A stretch of 64,000 bases of DNA from Blattamonas nauphoetae (taxonomy: Eukaryota; Preaxostyla; Oxymonadida), in assembly GCA_033064195.1 (NCBI GenBank), contig JARBJD010000065.1, positions 186,001 through 250,000 of the forward strand. Reading direction: 5' to 3'. The position numbers and the translations under genes were made by a program. Positions 29,312 to 38,521 of this stretch are shown here, one piece after another. Under the pieces are notes generated by a model, which was not told the DNA's origin, searched no databases, and was given only the letters and a program-made list of their open reading frames with translations. Within the stretch, counting starts at the first letter, position 1; each line of letters starts with the position of its first letter.

Positions 29312-31248
29312 TTATTCTACATTTGTATTCCAATCAATTTGTTCCCTTGGATTGAGAATGAATGATGTTGGAACACGAAGTTGCGAGATTGAAAGAGTTT
29401 CAAACGAATCGTATCGGCACGTGAGATAAAATGCCAAACGAGCGTCTTCAGGGATGTTTGTGACATATGTTGGCTGAGGCTGATCTCCAGAGATAAATGT
29501 CATTGTTCGTGGAGAGTCACGCATGTTCACTTCGATAGAGCAAACTTCATTGGCATATACCCACTTATTCTTTGAAGGATATTGTACACCACGAACATAA
29601 CAATGTCCAAACTTGAATCTGAAGACAGCTGCGTCTTTTCTTTTTAGAATGGAGTTTGGATCCTTTGGAGAGATGGCCCCAACATTTCCAGCAAGAATTC
29701 CAGCTGCAACATCTCCGTCCAAATGTGGGGTTGTAAAGGTCCATTTTATAATCCCATTCTGAGCAAGTGGGATGTCGAGGACAACGATTCGGCCACCGTC
29801 CTTCGTGGACGTCTGTTTGACAAAGCGATTTCCTTCACGAGTGAAAGCATGTTCATCTCCAACAAGATGGACAACATCACCAAAATTCCTTGCGCATACG
29901 AATCGTGGAATGTAATCTGTGTCGTTCTTGATAAGTTGAAGGATTTCTCGGACTTCATCAAAGTTTTGGTTGAGTTGGAGTTGTTGTGATTCCACAACTT
30001 TAGCTTGGCGACATTGTTCCAATTCTAACTTTGTTTGATTGTGAGCTTCTTTTTCTTTCTCGAGGTTTTCTGTGAGTTCAGCAATCTGGCGGATATAAGA
30101 TTCGAGGGATTCATATCCAGCACCATCCTTTCCATCCACTTCGTTTCTAAGTTGTAAAATATTGATATCTTCTAATTTCATGAGATTTGTTTCTTCAATG
30201 TCTCCATCTTGTTCATCGCCAGTTTGAACGCCGATCTCCTTGATATTGGCTTCTTCAACAGTTTCTACAACGTTTGAATGAATGGAAACATTGTCTTCTT
30301 TCTTTGGCGTTGTGGAATCGTCGTCACTATCCAGAGGCCCAGAAATTCTCTGTTGTTCGTAGTCATCAATGAGATGAGATAATATTCCAGCTTCAACTTT
30401 AATCTCTCCTTGTTGAGTTTTGATAATATCTTGGAGAACTTCTTTATACGGTTCAAACGGTCGAACACTACCATTGGCGTTAATCACGCATTTGAGGACA
30501 GTACTCAAAAATCGGAGAAGAAGAACACGATATTGGGCGATTTCATCGGTTTCGGTTGCACGACAAAGGGTTGTGGGGAGTGAAGCAAAGAATTGAGAGG
30601 ATAGGAAGCTGTCTCTAATTTCTTCATTGGTTTTGATGAGTTTTTCCAATGCTGAGAAAATTGCCTTTTTTTGGTCATCGGGGAGGCCCTGGAAATTTGT
30701 GAGTTAGAGAGAGGGATACAGGAAGAAGCTCAATCAGTTGGACAAATGGTAATTTCGCCAGGTGGGCATGTGGAGAAGATTTCACAGATTCTTCAAGCAT
30801 AAACAGAGTAAAATTCCATATTGTTGTTGCCTAAGGACGATAAAACAACGAAAACAAGACAATTGGAGTCTGTGGATCTTCTGAGAGGAGTTTTAACAAT
30901 TTCCGGGGGAGTTTGTTCGCTAGCATTTCTGAGACAGCAGTTTCAGCTATAAAAACGATTTCAATTTGACAGAGATGAAGAACACAGACATGAAATCGCC
31001 GTATGATAGAGACGAGTAATAATTTCCGGTTTTTCTTCTTGTTTGAGTGTTTCAAGAGACTTTATCGTGGCTTCAATCTCCTCATCTTTGATGAGATTGA
31101 TCACAGTCTGAGGGGTCTCTTCCTCCGTCATTTTCTGTGATGAACCATTCTTTTCTTTTTCTGACAATGTATTCAAATCCCAACGCCCTAGAATACTGTA
31201 CGCCACTGTTTTCTGATAATTTTGACATTTTTCTATTGTAGATTCCAC
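29312..31248 (-). CDS. Helical/coiled-coil protein with C-terminal SPRY-like domain
   Basis: Four exons, 30990-31248, 30861-30946, 30720-30830 and 29312-30688, join in frame to 610 residues. The introns are 43, 30 and 31 nt. The N-terminal third is helical (DEEIEATIKSLETLKQEEKP, SEMLANKLPRKLLKLLSEDP), suggesting ARM-type repeats. It is followed by an acidic linker (GPLDSDDDSTTPKKEDN) and a coiled coil (LTENLEKEKEAHNQTKLELE). From about residue 410 a beta-rich domain follows: IVVLDIPLAQNGIIKWTF, GDVAAGILAGNVGAI, FKFGHCYVRGVQYPSKNKWV, MTFISGDQPQPTYVTNIPED, RLAFYLTCRYDSFETLSI. Its layout resembles SPRY/B30.2 protein-interaction domains. The start ATG lies 26 bp from the divergent HYLS1 gene. Function unknown. 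Confidence 0.65.
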
Positions 31249-31274
31249 AAACTACCCATCTCATTCTCTAGATC
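31249..31274. promoter_or_regulatory. 26-bp gap between divergent start codons
   Basis: The start codons of the SPRY-like gene (31248, minus) and of HYLS1 as modelled (31275, plus) are only 26 bp apart. If both starts are right, each 5' UTR and promoter overlaps the opposite gene. HYLS1's first exon is uncertain, so the true gap could be larger. Confidence 0.3.
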
Positions 31275-32477
31275 ATGCAGAACCTTTCCCGCAATCCCTC
31301 ACCTGTATCCTTCTTCACTTTCTTTTTACAGCTCAATATCATGATCTAATCCCACTTATACTGATTTCACAGCGTCATTTCAATCTAGTCAACCTCTGTC
31401 GCATGGTATTTCCACGCCTGGACGAATCAGACTCCAACAATCACACGTCCCAAACAACTATTCGTATAATCAACCATCAAATCAGGGAAATGGATCATTT
31501 TCTGCATCCTATACTAATCATCCTCAGTCAACCCACATTACACAATTACCACCTCAGCCATCGTCGTTTTATGATCCAGTAGATAGAAGAATCAATCGGC
31601 AACCAACAACTCCACCTTCCACACACAATCATCCTCTGACAAACAAATACGATGATGAATCATTAATTAATAGATTAAAATCTCTCCTTATTGATCAAAC
31701 TTCACCTCCACAGAAGAAACGAGCTCCATACCAAACTCCTTCAGTTACTGAATATCCCACACATTCACAACCATCCCCAGTACTCGTTCAGTCAATTAGT
31801 GCGAATTATTCACAACCAACCACATACACGGACGTTGCTGATGACATTCATTCAATCGATCAAGACCAGAACTCTGAGTCTGAGGACTACGCAGGAGACA
31901 GGGTTCATCTTCGAACTGGACACAGGAAAAAACATATTCTTGGGACGATTGTCCGTGAGCCGATAAGAAAGAAGAGAATCTCCCGAAAGAAAGTCACATC
32001 TCACCAAACAGAGTCAGAATCGGAAGAGGAGGAGGCCTTGAGCAATGCAGACCTTTCACAATCATCCCCAACACCCCTAATTCGTCATTGTCCACCAGAA
32101 CCAGCCCCTACCAGACAATCACGACCTCAATCACAACATTCATCATCATCAATCATTCGACCGAAAACTGCAACGATTCGAAAGGCCAATCCGATGGAGA
32201 AATATCACCAATACAACTCTGAATGGGAAAGGAACCCATATCTCAAACACAATAAGCACCATCGGAAGACAATCATCATCGGAAAGCGGCCCGAACAGGC
32301 ACATGAACCATTTCGTCCACCCGAGCTCGTTGAACCGCATTCAAAATCGATCCCACAGCCGTCGGAGTATGTTGTTCCAACAAAAAAGAGAAGGGACAGG
32401 CTTGTCTGGCAGGTTAGGGTGTGTTTCGCTTGCTTCTCGATCTTTTCTAGTCTCAAATGGCAGATGAGGATTATTAG
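31275..32477 (+). CDS. HYLS1: HYLS1-like centriole/basal-body protein
   Basis: HYLS1 is a core centriolar protein needed for cilia formation. The diagnostic C-terminal HYLS1 box is clear: NPMEKYHQYNSEWERNPYL, corresponding to the family's DPVxxYxxYxxxWE. It is followed by EYVVPTKKRRDRLVWQVR, which matches the conserved (N/D)YxVPTxKKRxxLRWxVR end. The last intron is 32419-32450 (32 nt), after which SQMADEDY and TAG finish the protein. The middle of about 250 residues is disordered and Ser/Gln/Pro-rich with acidic and basic patches. The frame is open from about 31370 but contains no early ATG, so a first exon is required. ATG 31275 followed by a GTATCC donor at 31305 is the natural candidate, but the phase to the CACAG acceptor at 31372 is off by one. 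The 5' end is unresolved. Confidence 0.72.
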
Positions 32478-32530
32478 TTTTCGAGCGTTCTTAATTTTGG
32501 TTTTAATTTATGAAAACGAAGAAGAGATAA

Positions 32531-34594
32531 TCAATGCCGCCTTGAAGTTCGAAATCGACGAGGTAAAGTCGGATTAAAACGAGCAAAGACATTTTGGATC
32601 AGAAGTGTTTTGTCTTGAAGCATTCTTGACGTGTCGCTCAATTCTGTGGCGATTCCCTCCGCGTCACTTCTAATCTGAGTGAATACCGTGCCGAAGACCG
32701 ACGAGAGAGGAGGCGGATCGACATGGCGGAAAGACTGGGCATAGACCGTGCTCGCAAGAACCTCTCGTCTCTCTCGAAAACTCGAGTGAAGGCTGGAGAT
32801 TGAATCAAAGAGATTTCTCGTCTCCCTTTTCTTTGCTTCAAGCGAATCCCACACATTTCGCATGCTGCTCTTGATTTGGTTGATTTGTTTGTCGAGTCGG
32901 TCTTCTTCGAGACGGAGTGATGTTTCGATTCCTGATGCTCTGAGAGGTGGTTCACCGACATCGTTGGAAGCGGGTGTCTTTCGCATTTCCTGCTCAACTT
33001 TGATCCGTCGCTCTTTTTCGATCTTCTTCCTCATCCATGAATCAATCTCAGTCTTGAGGTGATCAATCTCCTCTCTCAATTGTGTGTTCTCGATCGTGAG
33101 TTTCTGAATTGTATTCTGTGTTGCTTCTTCCCGATCCTTGTCGCTGTTGATATGGGCTTTTGATTGGCTTTGGCTCCATTTGAGGAATTCGGCTCGAGTT
33201 CGGTTCTCCTCTTCCTGTTTTTGAAGTCTCTTTATCTCGTTTCGACGAGTGTCCGATTTTAATTCGCTAAGAATGGTCATTTTCTCTCGGAGTTCAGTGC
33301 CCAATGCATTCAATCGTTTCTTCATGTCGCTCTCTTCTTTCTGGAGAGCTTCAACACGTTCTTTATGTATCTTCTGCTCAGTTTCATATTCAATTTGAGC
33401 TTCCAAGATGCATTGATCTGTTTCTTCTTTTGTAGCTATATAATCTTCGTTCAACTGTTCGAGAGCTGTTTGGAGTTCTTGGATGAGATTTTGTTTGGCT
33501 GATTTCGGCGTTTTTGAGATATTTTCTTTTTTCTTCTCTTCCTTTTCTCGCCTTTTGTCCTCTTCTTCACGTTTTTTCTCTTCAAGGAGATGTTCTCGCA
33601 TTTCAGTGGTTTGAAAGAGGGTTTGAGTCTCAATGAAAACAGGTGAATAAATCTCGAATAATGCTGCATCTTTCGTTGGAGATTCGCCTGGAACCACTGG
33701 TAGCGTGGAATTATCGAAATCTGCGAGTTTCTTTCGACGGTTTTTTGACAGGAATCTGAGAACTGTGTTTTGTGTGGTTTTTCGTCGTTCTTGTTCGTTT
33801 TTAAGCTTAATCGGATCAGTATTGAAGTGCTGGGTGGATTGTATTTGTTCTAGTTCACTGACTTCAGAATTTAAATCAGTAGCCGATGCGAGGTCAGAAT
33901 GAAATGGTGATGGAATCCTTTCGTCTTCAGATCGAAGAAATGAATATAATGCATGCTCATCACGGGGAGAAGATTCTGCAAAGCTATCATTCTCATTATT
34001 TTGATCGTCATATTCAACAAGTGGAGGAGATTTAGGGATATCCGATGAAAACGTATGGATGACCTGGTCTCTGAGACTCTGAGGCGAAATAACTTCCACA
34101 TGAAGAGGTGACGTTGAGTCCGGCCGAATTTTATCGGAAAAAACCGGTGATGGAGGTTGAGAGAGTGGACTTGATCGTGAGAATTGATTCTGTGGTGAAT
34201 CGCCTCGTATACTTGTTCTTGGAGATATGGCAGGAAAAAAAGATGAACGACCCTGTGAATTTGTAGGGGAGACAACAGGTAGCTGTAGAGGCTGGATTTT
34301 ATTGAAGAAACCTTCATCAGAGTCAGAGTCTTGTTCTTTTGGGGAAGAAACTGATTGATCAGAAGATATAACTTGCATATTGGCATCATCTTCAAGCCGT
34401 GCAAGAGTGGTCAGAACGAATGATTGATCTGAAAGGAATTGATGCGAGAATGGGAGTTGATATCTTTTCTCAGATTGATGGTCATCTTTTCGTCTTGCAC
34501 TTTTTCTCATGAGAGCATTTGTTTTTCTATGTGGTGAAGAATACGTTTGCCGATATGAATTCAAGGTACTTGCTCGTGCTTTTGATGTTGACAT
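32531..34594 (-). CDS. Coiled-coil protein, 687 residues
   Basis: A single exon from ATG 34594 (MSTSKARASTLNSYRQ) to TAA. Residues 1-330 are Ser/Pro-rich and probably disordered, with many SP dipeptides (SPPLVEYDD, SSPLSQPPSPVFSD) that could be CDK-type phosphosites. Residues about 335-600 form a long coiled coil (EEKKREEEDKRREKEEKKKE, EQIHKERVEAL-like heptads, NTQLREEIDHLKTEIDSW). The C-terminal 80 residues form a shorter helical part (SRMLQDKTLLIQNVFARF). No family is diagnostic. It converges on HYLS1 with stops 53 bp apart, and its neighbours suggest, by context only, a cytoskeletal or centrosomal role. Confidence 0.7.
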   Translation of the reverse strand: MSTSKARASTLNSYRQTYSSPHRKTNALMRKSARRKDDHQSEKRYQLPFSHQFLSDQSFVLTTLARLEDDANMQVISSDQSVSSPKEQDSDSDEGFFNKIQPLQLPVVSPTNSQGRSSFFPAISPRTSIRGDSPQNQFSRSSPLSQPPSPVFSDKIRPDSTSPLHVEVISPQSLRDQVIHTFSSDIPKSPPLVEYDDQNNENDSFAESSPRDEHALYSFLRSEDERIPSPFHSDLASATDLNSEVSELEQIQSTQHFNTDPIKLKNEQERRKTTQNTVLRFLSKNRRKKLADFDNSTLPVVPGESPTKDAALFEIYSPVFIETQTLFQTTEMREHLLEEKKREEEDKRREKEEKKKENISKTPKSAKQNLIQELQTALEQLNEDYIATKEETDQCILEAQIEYETEQKIHKERVEALQKEESDMKKRLNALGTELREKMTILSELKSDTRRNEIKRLQKQEEENRTRAEFLKWSQSQSKAHINSDKDREEATQNTIQKLTIENTQLREEIDHLKTEIDSWMRKKIEKERRIKVEQEMRKTPASNDVGEPPLRASGIETSLRLEEDRLDKQINQIKSSMRNVWDSLEAKKRETRNLFDSISSLHSSFRERREVLASTVYAQSFRHVDPPPLSSVFGTVFTQIRSDAEGIATELSDTSRMLQDKTLLIQNVFARFNPTLPRRFRTSRRH

Positions 34595-34625
34595 CTGTGT
34601 TGGACCTCGGAAATATCAGAATGTT

Positions 34626-34892
34626 TTAGACCGAAAATAGAATTGAAATTGTGAATCTGTTCAAAATAATGAGGAATGGAGTGATAACAGTGTGATATGT
34701 ACGGTGAACAATGAAATCGGATTGATCGACCTTCACTTTCAGAAGTTCACTTGTCAACTGTTGAACTCTAATCTTTGAGTTCTTGATTTTCCCAAATATG
34801 TGCACTTCATTGACTTGATCACAAGAAATGGTGTTTAAAACTAAATACATGCAAAATGAACAGAGAAATCCGGCGCTAAGTTTTAGCGCCAT
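34626..34892 (-). CDS. Possible small secreted protein (weak)
   Basis: An 88-codon frame fills the gap between the HAD gene and the coiled-coil gene. It starts with a plausible signal peptide (MALKLSAGFLCSFCMYLVLN, then TISC). A GTACAT donor near 34710 and an acceptor at ...GAACAG would shorten the C-terminus to end KTF. I recognise no domain. Without transcript evidence it remains doubtful. Confidence 0.25.
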   Translation of the reverse strand: MALKLSAGFLCSFCMYLVLNTISCDQVNEVHIFGKIKNSKIRVQQLTSELLKVKVDQSDFIVHRTYHTVITPFLIILNRFTISILFSV

Positions 34893-34917
34893 AGGATGTT
34901 ATAGACTAAATGAGCGT

Positions 34918-35990
34918 TCAATCCCGCTTAAATCGGGGATATTCCTCTCCACCAAAGAAGAAATCATCAATAGCACGTCCCACAGCATTTTCTTCATGAG
35001 ACCATTCCAAAACACGCTTTGCTACGCTCTTGACCTCAGCAGTGGCATTTGACGGCACGGCACTGTATCCTGCATCGCGGATCATTTCAAAATCATTGCC
35101 ACCATCACCCATTGTGAACACATTCGCCATAGTGCACTTGTATACGTTCTCACAGAGCCATGAGAGTCCAACTGATTTGCTGCCATCTTTTGGGATGACC
35201 TGTGAAAGGGAGAAATGACCAAAAATGAGAAACACACTTCACAATAGAATGGCTTTGTGATTATGGCACGTTCTGTTGGAGGGAGAAGTTTAGATAGCTC
35301 TGGAATCAACCTGAATGGAGATGTTGACATTGACAAAGATACTTGGTTGATACAACTTCAGGATCATCCACAATGAAGAGTTTCAACGGTTTTTGGGTTT
35401 TACAGGCCTCCAGAAATTCCTCATAGGTCACTCTCCGGTCCTAATGAGGTGAAGATGAGAATGAGTGGATGCGATGCCAAACCTGGAGGTTGACTGACCA
35501 CGAATGGTATTGATGATGTTTATTCGTTTGTGTTCCAAGAATAGTGGTCGAGTCAAAGTATAATTCAGCACAATAATTGTGCTCCTTCGCGTATTTTGTG
35601 ACAATTTCAGCAGCTTCAAGGGAAACACGGTTGGAGAACAATTGTTCATTAGTTGACACTTTCACAACTTCTCCTCCTCCGCCACCTGTACAATAGAGAC
35701 AAAACTCCATGAGGAGTGTGTGAGCAAACCAACAGTGTACGCATCGGATTTGTCCAGGCCAATCTTGTCGAAGGTTCTTTGAATATCGAAACACATTCGA
35801 CCTAACCAAGAAAGTGGTGAAAGACGAAATTTTGGAGAGAGTTCTTACCACTTGTGAGAACGACATGGACTCCGGATTGTTGGAGTTTTTTGAGCATGAA
35901 GACATCAAATGCGTCCACGGTGAGATCAGCATGAAGTAATGTATCATCTAAGTCGGTTGCAAAGACTTTTATGTTTGATTTATCAGCCAT
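34918..35990 (-). CDS. HAD-superfamily sugar-phosphate phosphatase, Cof type
   Basis: Six exons (35849-35990, 35730-35801, 35483-35685, 35343-35440, 35238-35310, 34918-35199) total 870 nt with consistent phases, giving 289 residues. The introns are 47, 44, 42, 32 and 38 nt. Motif I is FATDLDDTLLH with nucleophile Asp13 and acid Asp15. Motif II is VVLTSG. Motif III Lys lies in PKDGSKSVGLSWL. Motif IV is MGDGGNDFEMI near residue 228. The C2-type cap lies between motifs II and III, as in the Cof/YbiV/sucrose-phosphatase-like group. These enzymes remove phosphate from sugar phosphates or related metabolites, and the natural substrate is not predictable. The family is common in bacteria and anaerobic protists. 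The start lies 48 bp from the divergent DNAI2 gene. Confidence 0.9.
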
Positions 35991-36038
35991 TGAGAAACGG
36001 GGCTTTTTGGCCCATTGATCATCCTCAGAACTGTTTCA
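35991..36038. promoter_or_regulatory. 48-bp bidirectional promoter gap
   Basis: It separates the ATG of the HAD phosphatase (35990, minus) and the ATG of DNAI2 (36039, plus). Both starts are well supported by conserved N-termini, so this is one of the best examples here of extreme promoter sharing. Confidence 0.45.
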
Positions 36039-38384
36039 ATGGATATCATCTTTCCTTACTCACGGAAGAGGAAAGAATTTGGTTTGCTGTGATCTTCTCG
36101 ATATTCTTATTATTCTTGTCCACACAATCATTTCCGTTGCATTTCATGACAATCAGGAAAACATTGCACATTCACTGTTCAAGGACCAGAAACTGTCTGG
36201 GAAGATCGTCCAAATCAATCCCGAAAACAAAAATATGATGTTATTAAGATGATTCCAGTTGCAGTTCAAGCAGTCCCTCAAAAAAGTGAACATGACTGCA
36301 ACACAGAAATTGTTGTTCCTTCTCAACGTGGAATGATGCATCTTGAGGGAGGATGGCCAAAGGATATTGATCCAACACAGCCTGATTCACTGAATATGTT
36401 TCGAAAGAAAGTGGAGAGAGACGAGAACTTCCTTCTTCAACTCCTCAGTCGAGCCAATTCATCGACGTCAGTCGTAAACCAAAACCTCTCACTTGACATT
36501 TATCAGACTTACTTTTCGGATTATCAAGCGGACGTCAAAGAAGACGCACCAAAAGCAACAATTCAAGCTGTTTTCCGGTTTGAATCGAATTCCATCATAT
36601 AGTTCTTTCCTTATGTATTTCAGTGATCCCTTCCCCCACCAACGACGTTGGGCTAAGAATATTGCGTGGCATCCTGAAATTAAAACTCGTCTCGCTGCCG
36701 CTTATTCCATCCTCAAATTCCAAAGCACTTCAGCTGACCTCCCCATCGCCAGTCATGTCTGGGATATCAACAACCCAAACAATCGACTCGTTTGTTTTCA
36801 ATACCATCCATTTTTCCCAGTACGATCTCCACCCCACATCTCCTCTCTGTTCCATCCAATACAACTTCAAAGACTCCAACATCATCGCTGGTGGTTGCTA
36901 CAATGGTGTTCTACGTATGAAAGCCTTTATTCCGATAACCCTTCCCGTTTTCCTCCAATTTAGAGTTATGGGATCCACGTAAAGGCTCACAACCGTACGA
37001 CAAGACTCCGCTCGAAGTCAGCCATCATGATCCCATCTACAAAGTTCAATGGCTTCAATCGAAAACGGGAACAGAATGCGCAACCGTTTCAAGTGATGGA
37101 ACTGTGAAATGGTGGGATACACGCCACTTTGATAAGCCAGTTGAACAGATGGACCTTTTGAACAAGCTCGACATGTCAAAACTTAACGGAACTTCGATGG
37201 ATTACGATCCTGCCCAAGGAGTATGTGTCAGAGAGAAATATACGTCCTTCTTTTGGAACTTCATGATATTCTGACATTCTTCAGATTTACGATGCTATTC
37301 CCATCACTTCCTCCCTCACATTTCTCCTCTTCCATATTTCTCCTCCCTAACAATTCTCATCCCCATCTTTCTTCTCTCACCTCTCTCCTCTTCTTCATAG
37401 CCGTCCAAATTCATGATTGGAACCGAGCAAGGTCTCGTCCTCTCCTGCAACAGAAAGGCCAAGACCTCCGCAGAGAAGGTGACTCCTCCCTTCTTCGGCC
37501 ACATCGGCCCCGTCTACTCCGTCCAGAGGAATCCGTTCCACTCGCGCTTCTTCATGTCTGTGGGAGACTGGACAGTGAAGCTGTGGATCGACGATCTCCG
37601 CTCTCCGATGATCTCCACGCCGTCTGATTCGGTGTACCTGTCAGCGGGGCAGTGGTCCCCGACAAAGCCGTCTCTCCTCTTCACAGCGAAGGAGAACGGA
37701 TACTTTGACATCTACGACGTCATCACGCAGAAGTTCATTCTGTCACAGCAAGTCACAGAGACCCCCAACATCGGTCTCTCTGCACTTGAGGTTCAGAATA
37801 CTGGGAAGCTCATTGCGACGGGAGGGAAGAACGGAAGTATCTATATCCACGAGTTGTCGGACAGCCTCTGCCAGATCACAGATACAGAGAAGACAGATGT
37901 GTTGAATGTGTTGGAGAGAGAGGCAAAGAGAGAGAAGAATGTGGACGCGAGGAAGAAGGAGCAGCAGCTGAAGGAGAGGCAGGCCGCGAAGTTGGAAGGT
38001 GGAGGTGGAGGGGGAGACGCACGAACACCGTCTGCTTCGGGTAATCGAACGTCAACGCCTGGTGGCTTCGGAGTTTCGGAAGGATTGGGCACGATGGGCA
38101 GCCAGACACAGCAAGCTCTGGAAAGACCAAAGACAAAAGCGTCGCGGAAGGTTGTGGAAGAAGAGGAAGACGAAGACGCGATTGACGAGATCGACGAGGG
38201 AGAGCTTGGCGATGTCGAGAAGGAGTTTATGGAAAAAGTGAAAGTTGACGAAGATGAAGAAGATGAAGAGGAACAGGCACAGGAAGGTGGGGAGGGAGAG
38301 GAAGAGGGTGGTGAGGAAGGAGAAGAGGAGGAAGGAGGCGAAGAGGGAGAAGAAGGCGGCGAGGAAGGAGAAGAGGAGCAGTGA
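36039..38384 (+). CDS. DNAI2: Axonemal outer-arm dynein intermediate chain 2
   Basis: This WD40 protein sits at the base of outer dynein arms in motile flagella and binds heavy chains and docking sites. Exons 36039-36081, 36157-36577, 36624-36789, 36821-36914, 36964-37220 and 37401-38384 give 654 residues. The family N-terminus is found only after splicing: MDIIFPYSRKRKEFGKHC. Then come HLEGGWPKDIDP, NMFRKKVERDENF, AKNIAWHPEIKTRLAAAYS, GGCYNGVLQLWDPRKGS, SSDGTVKWWDTRHFDKP and SKFMIGTEQGLVLSCNRKAK. After the WD repeats comes FGHIGPVYSVQRNPF and, from about residue 495, a charged helix (EREAKREKNVDARKKEQQLK). The tail is almost pure Glu/Gly, as in relatives. Intron lengths are 75, 46, 31, 49 and 180 nt, the last being the longest in the window. 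Confidence 0.95.
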
Positions 38385-38521
38385 TCACCTCAATTTCGTG
38401 ATTTCCTTTTGCAACAAATATTCATTTTGACGTCATTTCCATCTTTCATCCAAAAAGTAAAGGGAATCATCGTTCCGGACCAAAACGGCACATTTCTTTG
38501 AAGTCGGTCATTAATCAAGAT

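Noticed and set aside
33871-34404. 177-codon minus ORF within the coiled-coil gene
   Set aside because: Same strand, shifted frame, His/Leu-rich product typical of a shadow of Ser/Pro codons.
35939-36238. Plus-strand 99-codon ORF
   Set aside because: Most of it is the first exon and first intron of DNAI2 read in the wrong frame.
37223-37627. 134-codon plus ORF crossing the DNAI2 long intron
   Set aside because: It is out of frame with the WD repeats on both sides. The conserved DNAI2 sequence resumes exactly at the acceptor at 37400.
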